DNA from: Monosporascus cannonballus | Lineage: Eukaryota; Ascomycota; Sordariomycetes; Xylariales | Direction of reading: 5' to 3' | Length of the DNA: 64,000 nt | Assembly (NCBI GenBank): GCA_004154925.1 | Contig: QJNS01000700.1 | Coordinates: 62,001 to 126,000, forward strand | Shown: positions 12,857 to 26,772 of the stretch, in pieces | Layout of the letters: each line of letters opens with the position of its first letter | Numbering within the stretch: position 1 is the stretch's first letter | The notes under the pieces: model-generated | Told to the model about the DNA's origin: nothing | Databases searched by the model: none | The model's input: only the letters and a program-made list of their open reading frames with translations | Position numbers and translations under genes: made by a program

Positions 12857-12881
12857 TGTTACAGGCTAGAGCCTATAGGGC

Positions 12882-12918
12882 AGCTCGGGCTTACGGAGCG
12901 AGCTCCTTAGCCCGAGCT
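12882..12918 (+). promoter_or_regulatory. Nested hairpin upstream of the LTR TATA box
   Basis: AGCTCGGGCT (12882-12891) pairs perfectly with AGCCCGAGCT (12909-12918). Within the loop, GGAGC pairs with GCTCC. The hairpin lies just 5' of the TATA box. The right LTR has the same structure (about 17971-18008) with arm changes of RIP type. It could be a factor-binding palindrome or RNA structure in U3; its role is inferred. Confidence 0.7.
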
Positions 12919-12921
12919 CAC

Positions 12922-12935
12922 CCATATATATATAA
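12922..12935 (+). promoter_or_regulatory. Probable TATA box of the M LTR
   Basis: CATATATATATAAG follows the GC-rich hairpin and is conserved in the right LTR at about 18012-18025. Its position in the LTR fits the U3/R boundary promoter. Confidence 0.55.
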
Positions 12936-13046
12936 GAAGTAGCCACCTCGCTAATAGCTAACTATTTCTCCTTTTCCCTCCTTACCTTAAATATAAACCT
13001 TTATTAGGCCGTGTTTCCGTTTAACTTACGTATCGTATCCGTTATA

Positions 13047-16000
13047 TATATTTAAGGTTACAACTTATTACAGCTTTTAAAAAGCTAAATAAAAATAAAA
13101 TGCTTTTTAAATATACTCCGGTTATAAATAATAAGCTAAAAAAGTTTTATAATAAAATAACTGTAAAATATTATGACCGATAAAATTATAGGCGAGCCCA
13201 CGGTATTAACCTTGTCCGGAATTATTAAGGAAAACTTATAATACTAATTATTCGTAAATATGCTTTAAAAATTTAACATATAATAAGAAAAATTTGCCAA
13301 ATTGGTCCTTAGCCGTAACAAAACGATAAATAATTTGCTTAATCGGATAACGGAAATAAAAAAAAAAACCTTTTTACGAAAACAAAAAAAAGCCTTTATA
13401 AAATAGGACCCGTTTTGTTAAGAAATTACGGTAAACTTACTGCTTAATAATGCATTCGTAAAAACGAATTATAAACTTATAAAATGGCTTTCGTAAAACG
13501 GAAAATAAAAAACGTTCCGTTCGTTTTTTGCCATATTCCGTACGAAAATAAAGAAAAACCGGTTTATTTCCGGTTTTTTTATAACAATTTATTTAAGTAT
13601 TATAAGATTTATATTTATTAGAAAACAATTATAACTTAATTATTAGTTCGAAATAAAAGGATTACGAAAAAAATTTTAATATCGATAATTTCTTTTTTTA
13701 TATTAAAAAATAATTCGACAATAAATAAGCGGTATAATTCGTTAAAGAACAATTATAACGCATAAGGTAAAAGAATAATTAACGGTTTCAAAATTATTTA
13801 TTAAATTTTAAATTTAAATTAGGCGAATATACAAGTTTAACGTAACCTTTAATAATTAAGGTAATTTTCTTAAATGCCGGTATTAATACTTAATTTCGTA
13901 ATACGTTAATTACGAAAAATATGCTTTATAACGATTATAACCGTTAGGTATATAAAGTAAAAAAATAATTAATCGTTTAAAAACTTTATCTAATTATTAT
14001 ATAAACAGAAAAATAATAACTTAATATTTCGATAAAGAAACGGAATAATTAATTAGTATTAATACGTTAATAAAATTAATAAACCGGCTTACATAATAAA
14101 CGTTTAAAAAATATGCTTATAACGAATATCGCATAATTAATTACGTTAAGTTCCAAATTTATTAATTAATGATAGGGTAATTAAAAAAACCAATCCGGAA
14201 ATAGTTGAGAATAGGGCTGAAATAACCGGCTTTATGCGAAATAATTTTCCAATAACGAAATAAAAACTTTAAAATAAAAAAGGCAATTTTTTCGTTATAT
14301 CGCTATAAGTTCTTTAAATTAGAAATATTTTAAATATAAACCTGTAAAGCGGCCTTATCCGGTTAGGACGGAAATTACGGCAATAAGTTTACGAAATACC
14401 GTTAATAAGAATAATAATTTAATAACGAAAATTTAAAAAGAATAATTTTTATTAAAAATTATTAATAAAAAAGGGACGTAATAAAAGAAAAATGGCAAAA
14501 AGTTAATAATAAATTAAATAATACCTTTTTTATATTAAATGCTTTAATTAATAATATTATATATATAAACGTCCTAATTAATAATAAATATATTTATTGT
14601 TTTACGTTTAATTAACGGTTAATTTGCCGTTTAAAGTTATAACATATATTTATTATATCCTGTCGGTTAAAGCTGGCAAAAAATAATAAACTTATAATAA
14701 CCGTAATCCGAAAAATTACTTAAATTTGCAAGATAATGGACAGCTGTGAGCTGGGTGAGGTGATCTCCGACCAGTCGTAGAACAGATTCCAAGAAGTGAG
14801 TGTATTAGGTTATTTCTATCTGGCGTTTCCCACTAGCTGCCAGATGGTGGATTTATACTAGTAAGTGGGTCGGTGGCTGATCGGTGGCTGGTCGGCTACC
14901 AGCCTCATCCTCATAGGGGCTGTATTCTCACAATATTAACGTAAACTTAAACGGCCGCCTAAAACGAATCTGGGGATACGTAATTAAAAATTTATTTTAC
15001 CTTTTTATTCTAGAAAAATCTTAAATAAAATATAATATTATTATATATGAAACGAAATAACGGTTTCTCTATTTTATAAACAACATTATTGCGTTTATAT
15101 TACGCGAAAAAAGATAATTTAATAAGGAGCCTAAGGATTATCTAAAAGGGCGGTTATAAAAATATAAAAAAGCCCGCTTAATAACGGCTGTAACTTTTGC
15201 GGCAATAACGCAATAAAGTTACCGTAAAAAGGACGAAATATAATTATTCGTAATTTTTATAAAAAGTATTAATAAGGCCTTAAAAGTAAAATCGCAATTA
15301 ATTTATAAAGATCTAACGCAACGTTTTTTTAAGGAAATACGGAAATTTATTATTATTATTTTATTATAATAATAACGACGTAACAATAAATTCAAAAATA
15401 AATATTTCGTATTAGGAAAAAGTAATTTTATAAAAACCTTTATATAAAATATTAAAGGAAAAATTATTAATTTTATGCAAAATATTTATATATTTATTTA
15501 ATAAAAATTAAATTCGAATTAATAATTCCTTTATAAATGCTTTGGTATTATTCGTAAAAAAACTTAATGGGGGTTTATAATTTTACGTAAATTATAAAAA
15601 GTTAAATAAGATTATAAAATGAATTTTTTATTCTTTTTCGTTAATAAAAAAAACATTACGAACTTTATTATAGGCCCGGTAATTTCCGAAATTCGACGTT
15701 CGAACGGTTTTTTACTGGTTATGTATTCGTTAAGGAAACGAATAAAAAATTACGTTTCGTATATATTTTGAATTTTTCGAATAACTAATATATTTATTCG
15801 GCCCTAATAATATATTAGTTATTTTTAAACGTTATATTAATATTATATTAAAACGTTACCTTAATAACTTTTATTTTACGTATATAAATAATATCTTCAT
15901 TTATTAGTCCGGTTTTCGAATTAATTATATGGCTAAAATTAAACCGGTATTTTGCCGTTTGGCAGAAGTAAAATTAAAGGTAGATCCGGATAAATACGAA

Positions 16001-17945
16001 TTGGTAATCCAGGAAACGAAATACTTAAAATTTATTATCGAAATAAAAATAAGCCTAAACGTTAACGAAATAAAAAAGGGAATTTTAAAGGCTAATTAGT
16101 TTTTTTACGATTATAATAAATTACATAAATTTTTAATATTTTATAAATACCCGTAAATTTATTAAAAGGTAAATTTAATAAACCGGCTTTTTATTCGTTT
16201 TTAATTTCGTTCTTAAATATTGCTTTAATAAATTAATAAATTAATCCGATACCATATTTCGCAAGTTATAAAACGTATTTTACGGCAAAAAATAATAAAT
16301 TTAAAAGGTAAATAATCCCGTTAATTAAAGAAAAATAATTCTTTAACGAATTAATACAGATTTAAGAAGTTTTAATAACTATAATTTACCTAAAGCGAAA
16401 TAATAACGAATAACCGGTTATACCCCTGAATAAGGAAATATTTTTCGAAACTTTTTTTAAAAAATATAAGACTTAAGGGTTATTAAAAATAAAACCTTAA
16501 ATGTGGTATATGTCGCCGTAACCTAAAAATTACGTAATTTTCCTTTACTTATAAACGTAATAAAAGTTTTTATAATGGAATAGTTTTTCAACTTTAAAGG
16601 TTTTTTATAATTTAAAGAATATATTTAAATCTTTGTTTAAAAACCGTTCCGGATATTATTAATTTAACGGGTATACGATTTTCATAGTACCGGTTACTTA
16701 AGAAAAAATATTACGTTAATAATATTAATCCGTAATTATTATTAGCTGAAATAAATTTAGGATATACGCCGCTTTTGCCGTAATTACGATATATATAATA
16801 AGTTATACCTATAAAAAAACGAAAAAAAAAGGTTATTATAACTTTTACTTATTCCAAATCGATTTTATTTAAATTTTTCGATAAATTTTATAATCGAGTT
16901 ATTAAGAAAGCAAAAAAAAAACCCATGTTTTTTTTATAATATTTCATAATTATTTGACCAAAACGGTTATTTTAAAGTTAATATATAATATAAATACAGA
17001 AATATATATTTAATACTTTATTACTTATTATTAAAAATATTATGGTTTTCTTAAAAAATTAATATTTAATAAGGGGAATAATTAAATAAATAAAATTAGA
17101 AAATGAATCAATTAAAAACAATTTTATATATTTTTATTATTTTATAAGTTACGTATAATATAATCAAGCCGAATTTTTACCGGCAGTATAATTAGCCTTT
17201 CATGGCAAAAATTCCATATTAAGGGTAAATCTTTTTTTAATTTATGGGTATAATATAAAGTTTATTAACGAAATACCGATAAACTTTAAATTAATCTCTA
17301 AGGTAAAAAAAGTTATTAATTTTATTAAGAAATTTCGAAAAAGTACGGAATTTACATAAGGTATTATAATTTTAATATAAGCCCAAATAAAATAATTAAT
17401 TAATGTTTTTAAAAAATAAATATTATGCTTTAAAATAAAGAATTTAATATAATTAAATTTAAAAAATATAATTATTTTGCGATTATTTAAAAAGTCTTTT
17501 TAAATATATATTAAATATAGAGTTATTATAATTACGCCGTATAATACCGTAAAACTAAACGTACCGTTAACAATATATTTAATATTTAACATAAACCATT
17601 TAAAATTAACAATAAAAGTTTATTATTTAATTAACTTTTAAATAATAAATAATTATTATTAATATTATTAGAAAAAAAGAAAAAGAATATATAATAAGAT
17701 ATATATTAATGGCTGAAAATAAGTACGTAAATTATAATTACCGAAAAAAACTATTTGTAAAATAAGCAGCTTGTACCGAATTAATATAAAAATTACGTAA
17801 TAATTTCGAAAAATTATTCGGAAATAAAAACGGGGTCAGCAAAAAACGTAAGGGTACAAATAGGGATAAAAGGAAAAAGGTATAAATGAAGCCGCCGCCG
17901 CCTCGCCGCAGCCTCGTTATTCTCTAAGAGCAAAGAAAGGGGTAA
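13047..17945 (+). pseudogene. RIP-dead gag-pol of element M
   Basis: A-rich coding strand with frequent TAA and TAG. The gag part (about 13070-14600) has no readable zinc knuckle. RT is recognisable at 15881-16045 (YINNIF, VDPDKYEL, QETKYLKFII). RNase H and integrase follow in the expected order but are too decayed to place precisely. The frame is interrupted by an un-RIPped 188-bp segment at 14745-14932. Length fits a single Gypsy polyprotein. Confidence 0.7.
14745..14932. mobile_element. Un-RIPped insert with TGTGAG/CTCACA ends
   Basis: A sharply bounded GC-normal segment inside RIPped M. Its outer bases TGTGAG and CTCACA form a 6-bp inverted repeat with LTR-like TG...CA ends, in the style of the 163-bp element at 3504. 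Flanking pentamers (ACAGC and ATATT) do not match, so a target-site duplication is not supported and the exact left edge is uncertain. It contains short internal repeats of GGTGGCTG. Possibly a second small solo LTR inserted after M was mutated. Confidence 0.5.
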
Positions 17946-18135
17946 TGTTATAGGCTAAAACCTATAAGCCAATTCGGGCTTATGGAACGAGCTCCTTAGC
18001 CCGAGCTTACCCATATATATATAAGAAGCAGCCATTTTGCTAGTAGCTAGCTGTTTTTTCTCTTCCCTTGTTACCTTAAATATAAACCTTTGTTAGGCCG
18101 TGCCTCCGTTCAATTTACGCATCGTGCTCGTTACA
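17946..18135 (+). repeat. 3' LTR of element M
   Basis: 190 bp, from TGTTATAGGCT to ...GCTCGTTACA, keeping the unmutated ACA end. It aligns without length change to 12857-13046; differences are C/T and G/A. It is followed by the ATAAT duplication at 18136-18140. Confidence 0.9.
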
Positions 18136-21100
18136 ATAATATACAGTATTACGATTCATTCGCTTAGTTTTAATTACTTAAATTAAAAGTTAATATTTAT
18201 TATTTGTTTCTAAATTAAATACATATTTTAAAACTTCATATTATTAATATAATATATATTTTGTTACAATTATATACGTAATATTTAATACGGAAATGTA
18301 TTTTTTTAATTATTTTTTAAAAAAGTTTGTTATTATTTTAAACGAATTCAAATTATTGCGAAACTGTAGTTATTTTAGCAATTATTCCGTAATCGTTATC
18401 GTGTATCGTATATTATTTAATATTTTTAAAAATATATTTCTTGGTTATAATTTACGAAAAGTATTTTGTACAAGAATATAATAAACCGACAAGATTTTCT
18501 TAATTTTTGTAAAAATAATCGTAATTTTAAGGGCGATTATTTCGATAACTGTTATAATTTTATCATTGAGCTTTTTTTAATAATTTTAATAATTACGATT
18601 ATATCGAAAAAAAGAATTTAAAAACGTTAAAAACACTTTCGTAATCGACACGTTCGTTAGTTTTGCGGGCATTTTTTTAAAATATAAATATATTATTATA
18701 AATGCTTTTGTCGGTATTAAGTGTATTCTTACACTTAAATACCACAGAAATAAATTTATATAAATTAAAACATTTTATTTTTACGAAGTATTTGTTAATA
18801 TAATTATTAATATAACATTTTAAGTCGTAATAATGGTGGTCAAAATAATCGCTTTAACAGATGTAATATTATTATCTATTTTATTATTTTTATAAATATT
18901 ATAAACGCGTTTAACGATATTTCGAACGAACTTTAAATACGAGTATTTTATAAAGGTTTTAAGGGTGAACTTATTAAGAAATAAATTAATAGTTTATTAA
19001 CTTTGCCGCGAAAATAAATATTTTTATTATAATGGTTTAAAATTAAATATAATAAATATCCGAGGCTTTTTTTGTTTTTTTGTTATGAATTTCTTTTCCT
19101 TTTGAGCTTAGTATTATAAAATAATCAGATATTTTTACTTTTTACATTTTCTTTTATTAGAAAATAACTATTATTAAATAAAACTTATTTTTTAGAAAAA
19201 AACTTGAAGAAAGTTTTAGATATCGAAATCGGTTGTTTAATAAAAATATGTATATCAATATAAAAAGACTTTAAGGATATTACGTTATAATCGATTAAAA
19301 TTTCGGATAATAAATTCGAACTTTTGCCGATACGGATAATTTTATTAGTCCGAAAAAGGTTTATCGGGTATTTCGTTTTATTAAAAGAACCTTCGAAAAA
19401 TAAATTTCAGAATTTGCTGATTAATATAATTTTATTAATATGGGGAATTTTAACGGGTCTTTCGTTATTAATAATTGAACTTCCGTATAATTAGTTTTTG
19501 GTTTTGCTTTTAAAGATAATATTCGTAATATCGGTCATTTTAATAATTAGTGTTTCCTCGTTTACAACATTATTACATATAAAATTTTCAAAAACGTCGT
19601 TAGTTTTGTTATTCTATCTGTTAACATTATTAAAGGCGGATAAATTAAAATTAAATTTATTAATTATCATAAATATTTATTCTTTTATAAAACCTATTAT
19701 AGTTTTAAAGTAATCGATTCGATTTTCGTTTTTAAATTTTATTCTGTTGGTTTTTCTATCTATATAATAATTATTTACGTTTTTTACGAAATTATTAAAA
19801 TTTCCTTTTGATCGTTTTCGTTTATATACTTTAATTGAAAAATTGTAACGTTATTATCGTTTATATAAATAATGGTTTTGCTTACAGTTTCGGCCGGAAT
19901 ATCTTTTTAATAAATATAATTAAATTTTCGAAATTAATAACGTTTTTGTAATTTTGACTATAATTGTCGGCTTTCGTTTTGTTTACGTTATATTTATTTT
20001 GTATATTCGTAAATCTGTTAAACTAAAATATTTATTTAAGTTTTTCGACAATAGAATACATAAATATTAAAAAAACGTTTTTAATAGTTTTTTCGTTTAA
20101 TAATACGTACAATTTATTATATTATATCTTTTCAAGTAATAAGGTAAATAAATATCTATTGAGTTTAACAGTAAAAACGATAAAAACAATAAGAAATTAT
20201 TTGTTTAAATGGAAAATAATTAAAAATTTGAAAAAACGAAAGTTTTTAGTAAAAAGCTATTTTTAAATATGTAAATCTTTTGATGTAAACGATCGCACTT
20301 TTCGAATAACGTAAAATTTCTTAAGGAAAATATTAATCGTTAATTATTATTTGTAACTTATAACGCAATATTTTTAAAGGCTTTCGAAATAAAATAAAAT
20401 AAAATAAAAAATCGTTTATATATATATATGTTTATTATTAATTATAAGAAGTATGTAACAAATAGAAATATTATTTTTATTACATTTTTTCCTTTTTTTA
20501 TAAACTAAAAAATGCAATTTTGTATTTATTGTTCGATATCGAAACTCTATTAAAGTCGATAAAGCTTTGTGTTTTAATATTCAAGCAGTTAATTAATCAA
20601 GTATTTTGTTTCGTATACAATAACCGCTTTATTAACCGTAATAAAAGATAGAATTTAAAACCATATTTATTGTTTTTAATTATATAACCTATTTATTTAA
20701 CGAAATATATAATAGATAAATTCTTTTTATATTAGCGAACTCTACGGTTAATAATGTCGTTAAATTTTCATTTTTGTTCGTTATGGTTTACGGCTGGAAT
20801 GTTAAATTTGAGCGTTTTTTTTTTTAGTAAACTGATTTATTTTTTTATTTTAGTTTATAAACTTATATAACCGAAATAACGGCGGAAAATATTTGATTAT
20901 AAGGACAATATAAATAGTAAATTTTGTTTCTGACTTTCTTAATAATTCTAAATAATTACGGCCGAGTAAATAGTTATTTCTGTTTTCGTTAAATTAATAA
21001 GTAATATATTTAATACAATTCAAAATATACCGTTTCATTTATTAAGAATTCCGTTGGAATATATGAATTATTATATTTTCTTTTAGCTAATATAGTAAAA

Positions 21101-21666
21101 ATATCGGCTGGTTAAGACGTTTTTCGCACGTAATTTGTGTTTAAGATATTTGTTATATTCTTTGTAATTATTCTCTTTTTTTATTTCATTTAATTTGTTT
21201 ATCGTCGACCTCTATAAAAATTAAGTATTAGTTTATGCAGTGATTTGTTTATTATAATCGCTAGAAAATTTTTTAAATAATATTACAAGCAAGGTATCGT
21301 ATTAGTTTATTCAATTTTAAAGTTGGCTGTTATATAAAAATATATGATAATTTTTATATTTTTAATTTTCTTTTCCAATAAACCGCTTGATTACAAATGG
21401 TATATGGAAAGGAACAGTAACTTAATTTTTAAAACTTCGCAAATTTCGTTTTATAACGCGGACGTAAACATTAATTTTTTGTTTTTAATAATTACAATTA
21501 ATAATTGTTCATTGTAAAATTATAATATTTTTAATGTTATAATGATTTAACCTTTAATTATATATCGTAAGTTGTTTAATATTAATAAGGCCTTTTAGTT
21601 AAATTTGTATATAATTATATATAAAATATTTAAAACGTTATATTTTGATAATTTCTTAAAAATATC
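18136..21666 (-). mobile_element. R internal region between M and H
   Basis: RIPped DNA, T-rich on the plus strand, so probable coding is on the minus strand like the RT of R at 30.6 kb. Being downstream of RT in element orientation, it should hold integrase and the 3' part of R. A weak minus-strand frame near 20690-20790 (ITNKNENLTTLL, then FANIKRIYLL) could be an integrase C-terminal core, but I cannot prove it. About 3.5 kb lies here, more than an integrase tail needs, and I cannot assign the excess. The open frames at 18296-18481 and 19498-19713 are low-complexity. Confidence 0.45.
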
Positions 21667-21968
21667 TATAAGCGAATAAATATGTAAGCGAGGTAATACC
21701 TGAATAATCGCAAACTATTTTAAGAAATAGATGTATTAACAGACTTTTATCTGAGTTATATATGTATTTGCTCGGATATAGAATTTTGTAGTTATCCTAA
21801 GCAGGTAAATCGGCGATTGGTCGCCGATATTTAGCCGTACTTTTCGTATATTTTCGTTTCCTTATATTGTTCTCTTTTCTTCTAGCTGCTTGTCCTCAGC
21901 AGCTGTTTTTAACCGTATACCGCGTTATAATTAGTACGGCGTTAATCGCGCGGTATTATTATAGGGTA
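21667..21968 (-). repeat. 3' LTR of element H (left copy)
   Basis: About 302 bp, aligned with 29000-29258 and 38633-38889 over TATTAACAGACTTTTATC and over a GCCGATATTTAGC segment. It contains the palindrome ATCGGCGA-TTGG-TCGCCGAT at 21809-21828. About 45 bp (around 21865-21910, CT-rich, containing CTGCTTGTCCTCAGCAG) is absent from the right copy. Exact ends are uncertain. Confidence 0.65.
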
Positions 21969-23239
21969 CGGATATTTCGTCGACGTTTAATAAATTTACA
22001 TCTTTATTATTCAGAACATTATTAATATAAAGCCGATTAATAAACATCTTCTAATCTAAATATTATTACTTTTATATTAATATTTCTTTTCTTTTAAGTA
22101 TTTTATTCGTAATTTTTATTTACGTCCGCCGTTTTTTTGCGAAGCAATTATTAATTTTTCTTTTATTTATTTCTTTTTTTCTCCATATATTTCTTATTGA
22201 TTTCCAACCGTTCGCCGTTATAATATTTATTCGTAATATTATTTTTAATAAATATTAATGTTTTTAAGTCTTTGACTTTTTCGATTATATTCGAAAATCG
22301 ACCACAATTCGTCGCTTTTCGATAAGCCTTACTAACATTATATCGGTTTGTTTTATTTAAATCTTAATATCATTTACGTTGTCGACCTATTAAAAGCAAA
22401 TGTTAAATTTTGTATTTATTATATTTAAAATAAGAAAAGAAATGCTTTTATGTAAATTTTTATATTTTCTTCGCGTGATTATTTATTAACCGTTACATAA
22501 TATTCGAATGTTTTTCAAAACATAGTTTAAGTAATATTTGTTCATTATCGTAAACCGTATTCAAAATTAAAAATTAATATTTTAAGCCGAATTCAATCCC
22601 ACCAAACTGGCGTAATTCGATCGATAAATAATTTTACTAAAAGAAATTTATTTTATTTCAATAAGACTTATACCGAAAAAAGTCGTCTAATTTTTAAATT
22701 TAAAACTGTTAAACGTTACACCATTACTGCTACGAAAATATAATTTTATACCGTTTCAACATTTCTCAATATAAATATAAGTTAATAAGTTATTTGCCTT
22801 TTATCGATTTATTTTCGTTAATTTATCTTTTTATTAATATTCTATTTTTTATTTCTAATATGAAAAGGAAAATATCTTTATAAACGGAAAAAAATTATTA
22901 TCGAATAATTGCGATACTGTTATTATACGAATATAATAATATTATTTATATCATTTTTAATATTAAGTTAAAAGTATTAAATAATTAAGTTTATTTTCGA
23001 TGATTTGCTGTCAGCTTAAAAAATATCAAATTATTTGATTTGATTAAAATAAATTTACTTCGTAATTTTATAAGTATATTTAAGTTATTTAAATGGCGTG
23101 TAATAACGGTAATATAACCCAGGTTAATCTTGGCGGTCGTAATATATAAGGTTTTCTGAAATCTTATCGAAAACATATCGTCTTATTATTATATTAACAA
23201 AAATCTGAAATAGCTTTTGGTTTTATACCTTTTTTCTTT

Positions 23240-23340
23240 TGGCTTTTTTCGTTTTTACTGTGAGTTTGCTAATTAATTCCGCTGATTTACCCATTGGCCC
23301 TATAGAGTCGTCTGTTAATTCTTTATATACGTCAAAATTT
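23240..23340 (-). pseudogene. Readable 3' end of the H coding region
   Basis: On the minus strand a frame reads NGLNFDVYKELTDDS, then GPMGKSAELISKL, then a lysine-rich end TKKAKRKKV and TAA. It has only sparse stops upstream and keeps CpA and TpG, so it is less mutated than its surroundings. By position it could be the C-terminal tail of the H polyprotein. The lysine cluster could act as a nuclear localisation or DNA-binding tail. No named domain is recognised. Confidence 0.45.
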
Positions 23341-26300
23341 AATCCGTTTCGTATTTAATTATCGAACGTACGTTTATAACTTATTAATAAAACGCAAATT
23401 TTTAACTTTAAAATAATAAATTTAATTTCTATTAAATATATGCAGAATTATCGACCTCCGGTTGATAATCTATTTCGGTTTTACGACTGGTTTTATATTA
23501 TTATTAATTTATTATTATTAACTCTACGTTATATATAGAGTATTTAGTTAATATAGTTTTTACTGTTTTGTTTTATGTTAAATATAATTTAAGTAATTTC
23601 TTTTATAAATATTTAAATGCTTTCCGATTAATTTGCAGTACGTTCTAATCATTGAAAAACTTAAAGCTTTTATTCGTATTTATTTTATTTTTTATAAATA
23701 CGTTATTATTTTTTTTCGATATTCATCGAAAATTCGTTACGCATTTATTAAATACAGTTTTAATTTTCAAGTATTATATTAAATAAAGTCTCTTTTTTAT
23801 TTAACAAAAGCCTCCAGTTTGCTCCAATTATGTTTATATCGAACAATATTTTTAATAATTTACTTCCATTATTTGTTTTTAAAATTAAGAAATAATATGT
23901 AATTGGTGATTTTTTCTGACTTTATTATAGTTTTCGAAATAATATGAAAAATAGTTTATGTAAATTTTATTATTTTGTAAATAAATAAACTTTATAAGTT
24001 TACGATACTATTTTCTTTATAACGTTTATCTACATATACGATAATATTAATTTAGGATTTCTTTTAAATTTAGAATCGTTCGTAAATAGCTTTCCGATTT
24101 AATTCTTTTTTTTAAAAAAAGGTTATTTGTAAATATTTTTAATCGTAATACATTTTAGGTAAATTACGGCCTTTTTTAAAATTCGCTTATACGTTAGTGA
24201 ATGTTCGCTGTATGCTTTAACCGTTTACGTATTTTCTGAATCTGAAGTTCAAACCTTTTTAATATTTATTTTATTATATAAAAGAAATAGTTATATAAGG
24301 TTTCCAATATTAAAAATTCAGTAAACTTGTTTTTATTATTATTATAAGTAAATGTGGCATTATAAAATAACTGAGTCTAATTTTTTTAATCTTTCATTTA
24401 ATCATTTCGCAAGTATTTATTTAAAGGTTAACTTATATATTAAAATTGATTATCCGTTTACAGGTAATAAGCGGTAAATAATTAATACTCGGTTGTTTTA
24501 GTCCGAGAAGATTCGGTTTAAAATTAATAATTAAATAATTTATGCCGGTTATTAACAATTTTTAATAAAAGGTAGAATTAATACTTTACTATGTTATATA
24601 ACACATTAATAAATTACGAAATAATTAATATATTAATTATAAGTAAATATAACGTTGGTTTTCTAAAACGGTCGACAATTACTAAAATAATATTATATGC
24701 GCTTTTATTATCTTGTGTATTAAAAACTAATTTAGTAATAAAGTTTATATTTAATATTTCAAATGATTATTTCAATAAAAAACGAATTACAACAGGTACA
24801 TAAGATATATATGTCTGTTTTTACGTATTTTAATATAGTAAGCATTTTTCGACATATTGTTGAACGTTATTTCCTCAATCTTTTATATAAAACTTTTAAT
24901 TAATTTAATATTTTCTCAGCTTTTTATATACTTTGTTTAAGGGGTACTATAATAGTAATTAATAAATTGCTAATATAAACGAATTATAATAGAATAATCA
25001 AGTTATCTTAATTAAATAAAACGTTATTAAGGTTTATATAATAGGTGTTTTTTTATTTTGGCGTTTTTTGAGTTAATATTATAAATCTTTAAATATTTAA
25101 ATCCTTACTCGATAATCTGTATATTTTATTGTAAAATTATTACCGGATTGTTAAAAAAATATCGTCTTTTTTAAGGTTAATCTTTTCGTTATTAAATATA
25201 TAATATATTATTTCAGTAAAATAACTTTCACAATTTCGTTTTCCAATTTCATCAATAATTTAATATTAAAACGGCATTTTATTATTTTATTAAAACCGCG
25301 TTTTATTATCATATTAAACCTTAATTCCTTTAAGGCAGCCTTAGTAATAATCGGTATTTATATATTTTTTTATCGTACGTGTTTTATATAGTGGATATCG
25401 ATGTACGGTTTCTTTTCCTCTTTTTTTCAGAAAGCAATTTAGAATCGTATAATAAAGGTTTTATATTATTTTAGTATGAATTCTAGTTATTTAATCCTTT
25501 TTTACTTTATATTTATCGAGAAATTAAAGTAGTACTAGTTTTCAAGCGATTTTAGCAAGATATTTTATTTGGCCGTATTTTTTAATTATATGATATATTA
25601 CCGTTAAAAAGTAATTAAATGTTTTAAATTACGTGTTAAATTCATTTAAAAATATTTAAACGTTAATATTACGGTATTATAATTAATCGGCATAACTATA
25701 TAATTTAGCCGCCGGCTTTATTTATTAATAAGGTTAATTGTTTTTAACTGATATTATAATTTCAAATTAAATTAACATGACTAATATATTTATCGGATAA
25801 ACCTTTTTAATAAACTCCGTATAAATACAGCTATTATTACTTTTATACCTAATAGTTTATTAAAATTAAAAATTCTCATTTATTACTTTCCAGATATTGT
25901 CGTTAGTATTCTAAATTTTTACGATAGCAAATCATCCTTATTATTTCATTTCTGTTTTTGTTTCAGCAATAAAAGATTCGTAATTAAAATACGATTAAGT
26001 ATTAATTGATTTTATAAAATTATCATAAAATATTTAATACAGTCTTAATAAATGCATTTATATTTATAGAGATACGTTTAGTAAAATTCTAATATTAGAC
26101 AATAATTGTATTATAGAAAATCGCTTTTAATTTTTTATATGTTTCGATTATTTCGTTAATTTATTAGAATCTTTTTATAAGAGCTTTTTTCTAAGAACTT
26201 AATAATAAGAACAATAATTTTTAAATAATAAGTTATAAACCTTTTATAAAAATCACTAAATGTAAAACAAATACTTAGACATTATATATCGAATTAAAAA

Positions 26301-26772
26301 TCTTTTATTTTTGAATTACGGCAACTCGATAAAGGTTTATTTATAATTGTTTTGAATATTTACGACAAATTTGAAAAACGAAATTTCGTTTTCAAAAAAT
26401 TCGTATATTGTTAATTTAGCAAATAATTGGTATTCTTTTAAAGATTTATAAATTAATCGTTAATATTGTATTTTTCCCTTTGTTATTCGAAGATATTATA
26501 ATATAATTGAATTAAATCATATAAATTTAATTGATAAAGCTGGATAAGGCCTTATATATATATGTTTAAAAGGTTGTAAAAATGTAAACAAGTTTAAAAA
26601 GTATTACAGTATATTTAAGCTAGCAATACTTCGTTTATAAGGTGGTTTTTTTATATATTGCTATTTTTAATCCGTATTTAATAATTCGTATTTTTAAATT
26701 TGATTTAAAAAGATCTTAACGGATTTTATTTAATTTATAATTTTAAAAATTAATAACAAAAAGTACCGATTT

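Larger units (their letters stand above)
12857..13046 (+). repeat. 5' LTR of element M
   Basis: 190 bp, from TGTTACAGGCT to ...CCGTTATA (ACA changed to ATA). It contains a nested hairpin (12882-12918) and a TATA box CATATATATATAAG at about 12922-12935. CpA and TpG are better kept here than in the internal region. Confidence 0.9.
12857..18135 (+). mobile_element. Complete Gypsy element M (5.28 kb)
   Basis: A full-length LTR retrotransposon: two LTRs of exactly 190 bp, perfect target-site duplications ATAAT (12852-12856 and 18136-18140), and a purine-rich tract AAAGAAAGGGG just before the right LTR (about 17933-17943). Coding is on the plus strand, with gag-like DNA then pol. The RT active site reads YINNIFIY at 15881-15904, where YIDD has become YINN by G-to-A change. 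It is followed by CRLAEVKLKVDPDKYEL and TKYLKFII (15953-16045), typical of Gypsy RT-connection sequence. An ETDAS-like RNase H remnant may lie near 16430-16500. All frames are broken by RIP stops. It belongs to a different family from A and B. Confidence 0.88.

Noticed and set aside
14740..14937. Target-site duplication around the un-RIPped insert in M
   Set aside because: ACAGC and ATATT differ at several positions, and not in a way RIP alone explains.
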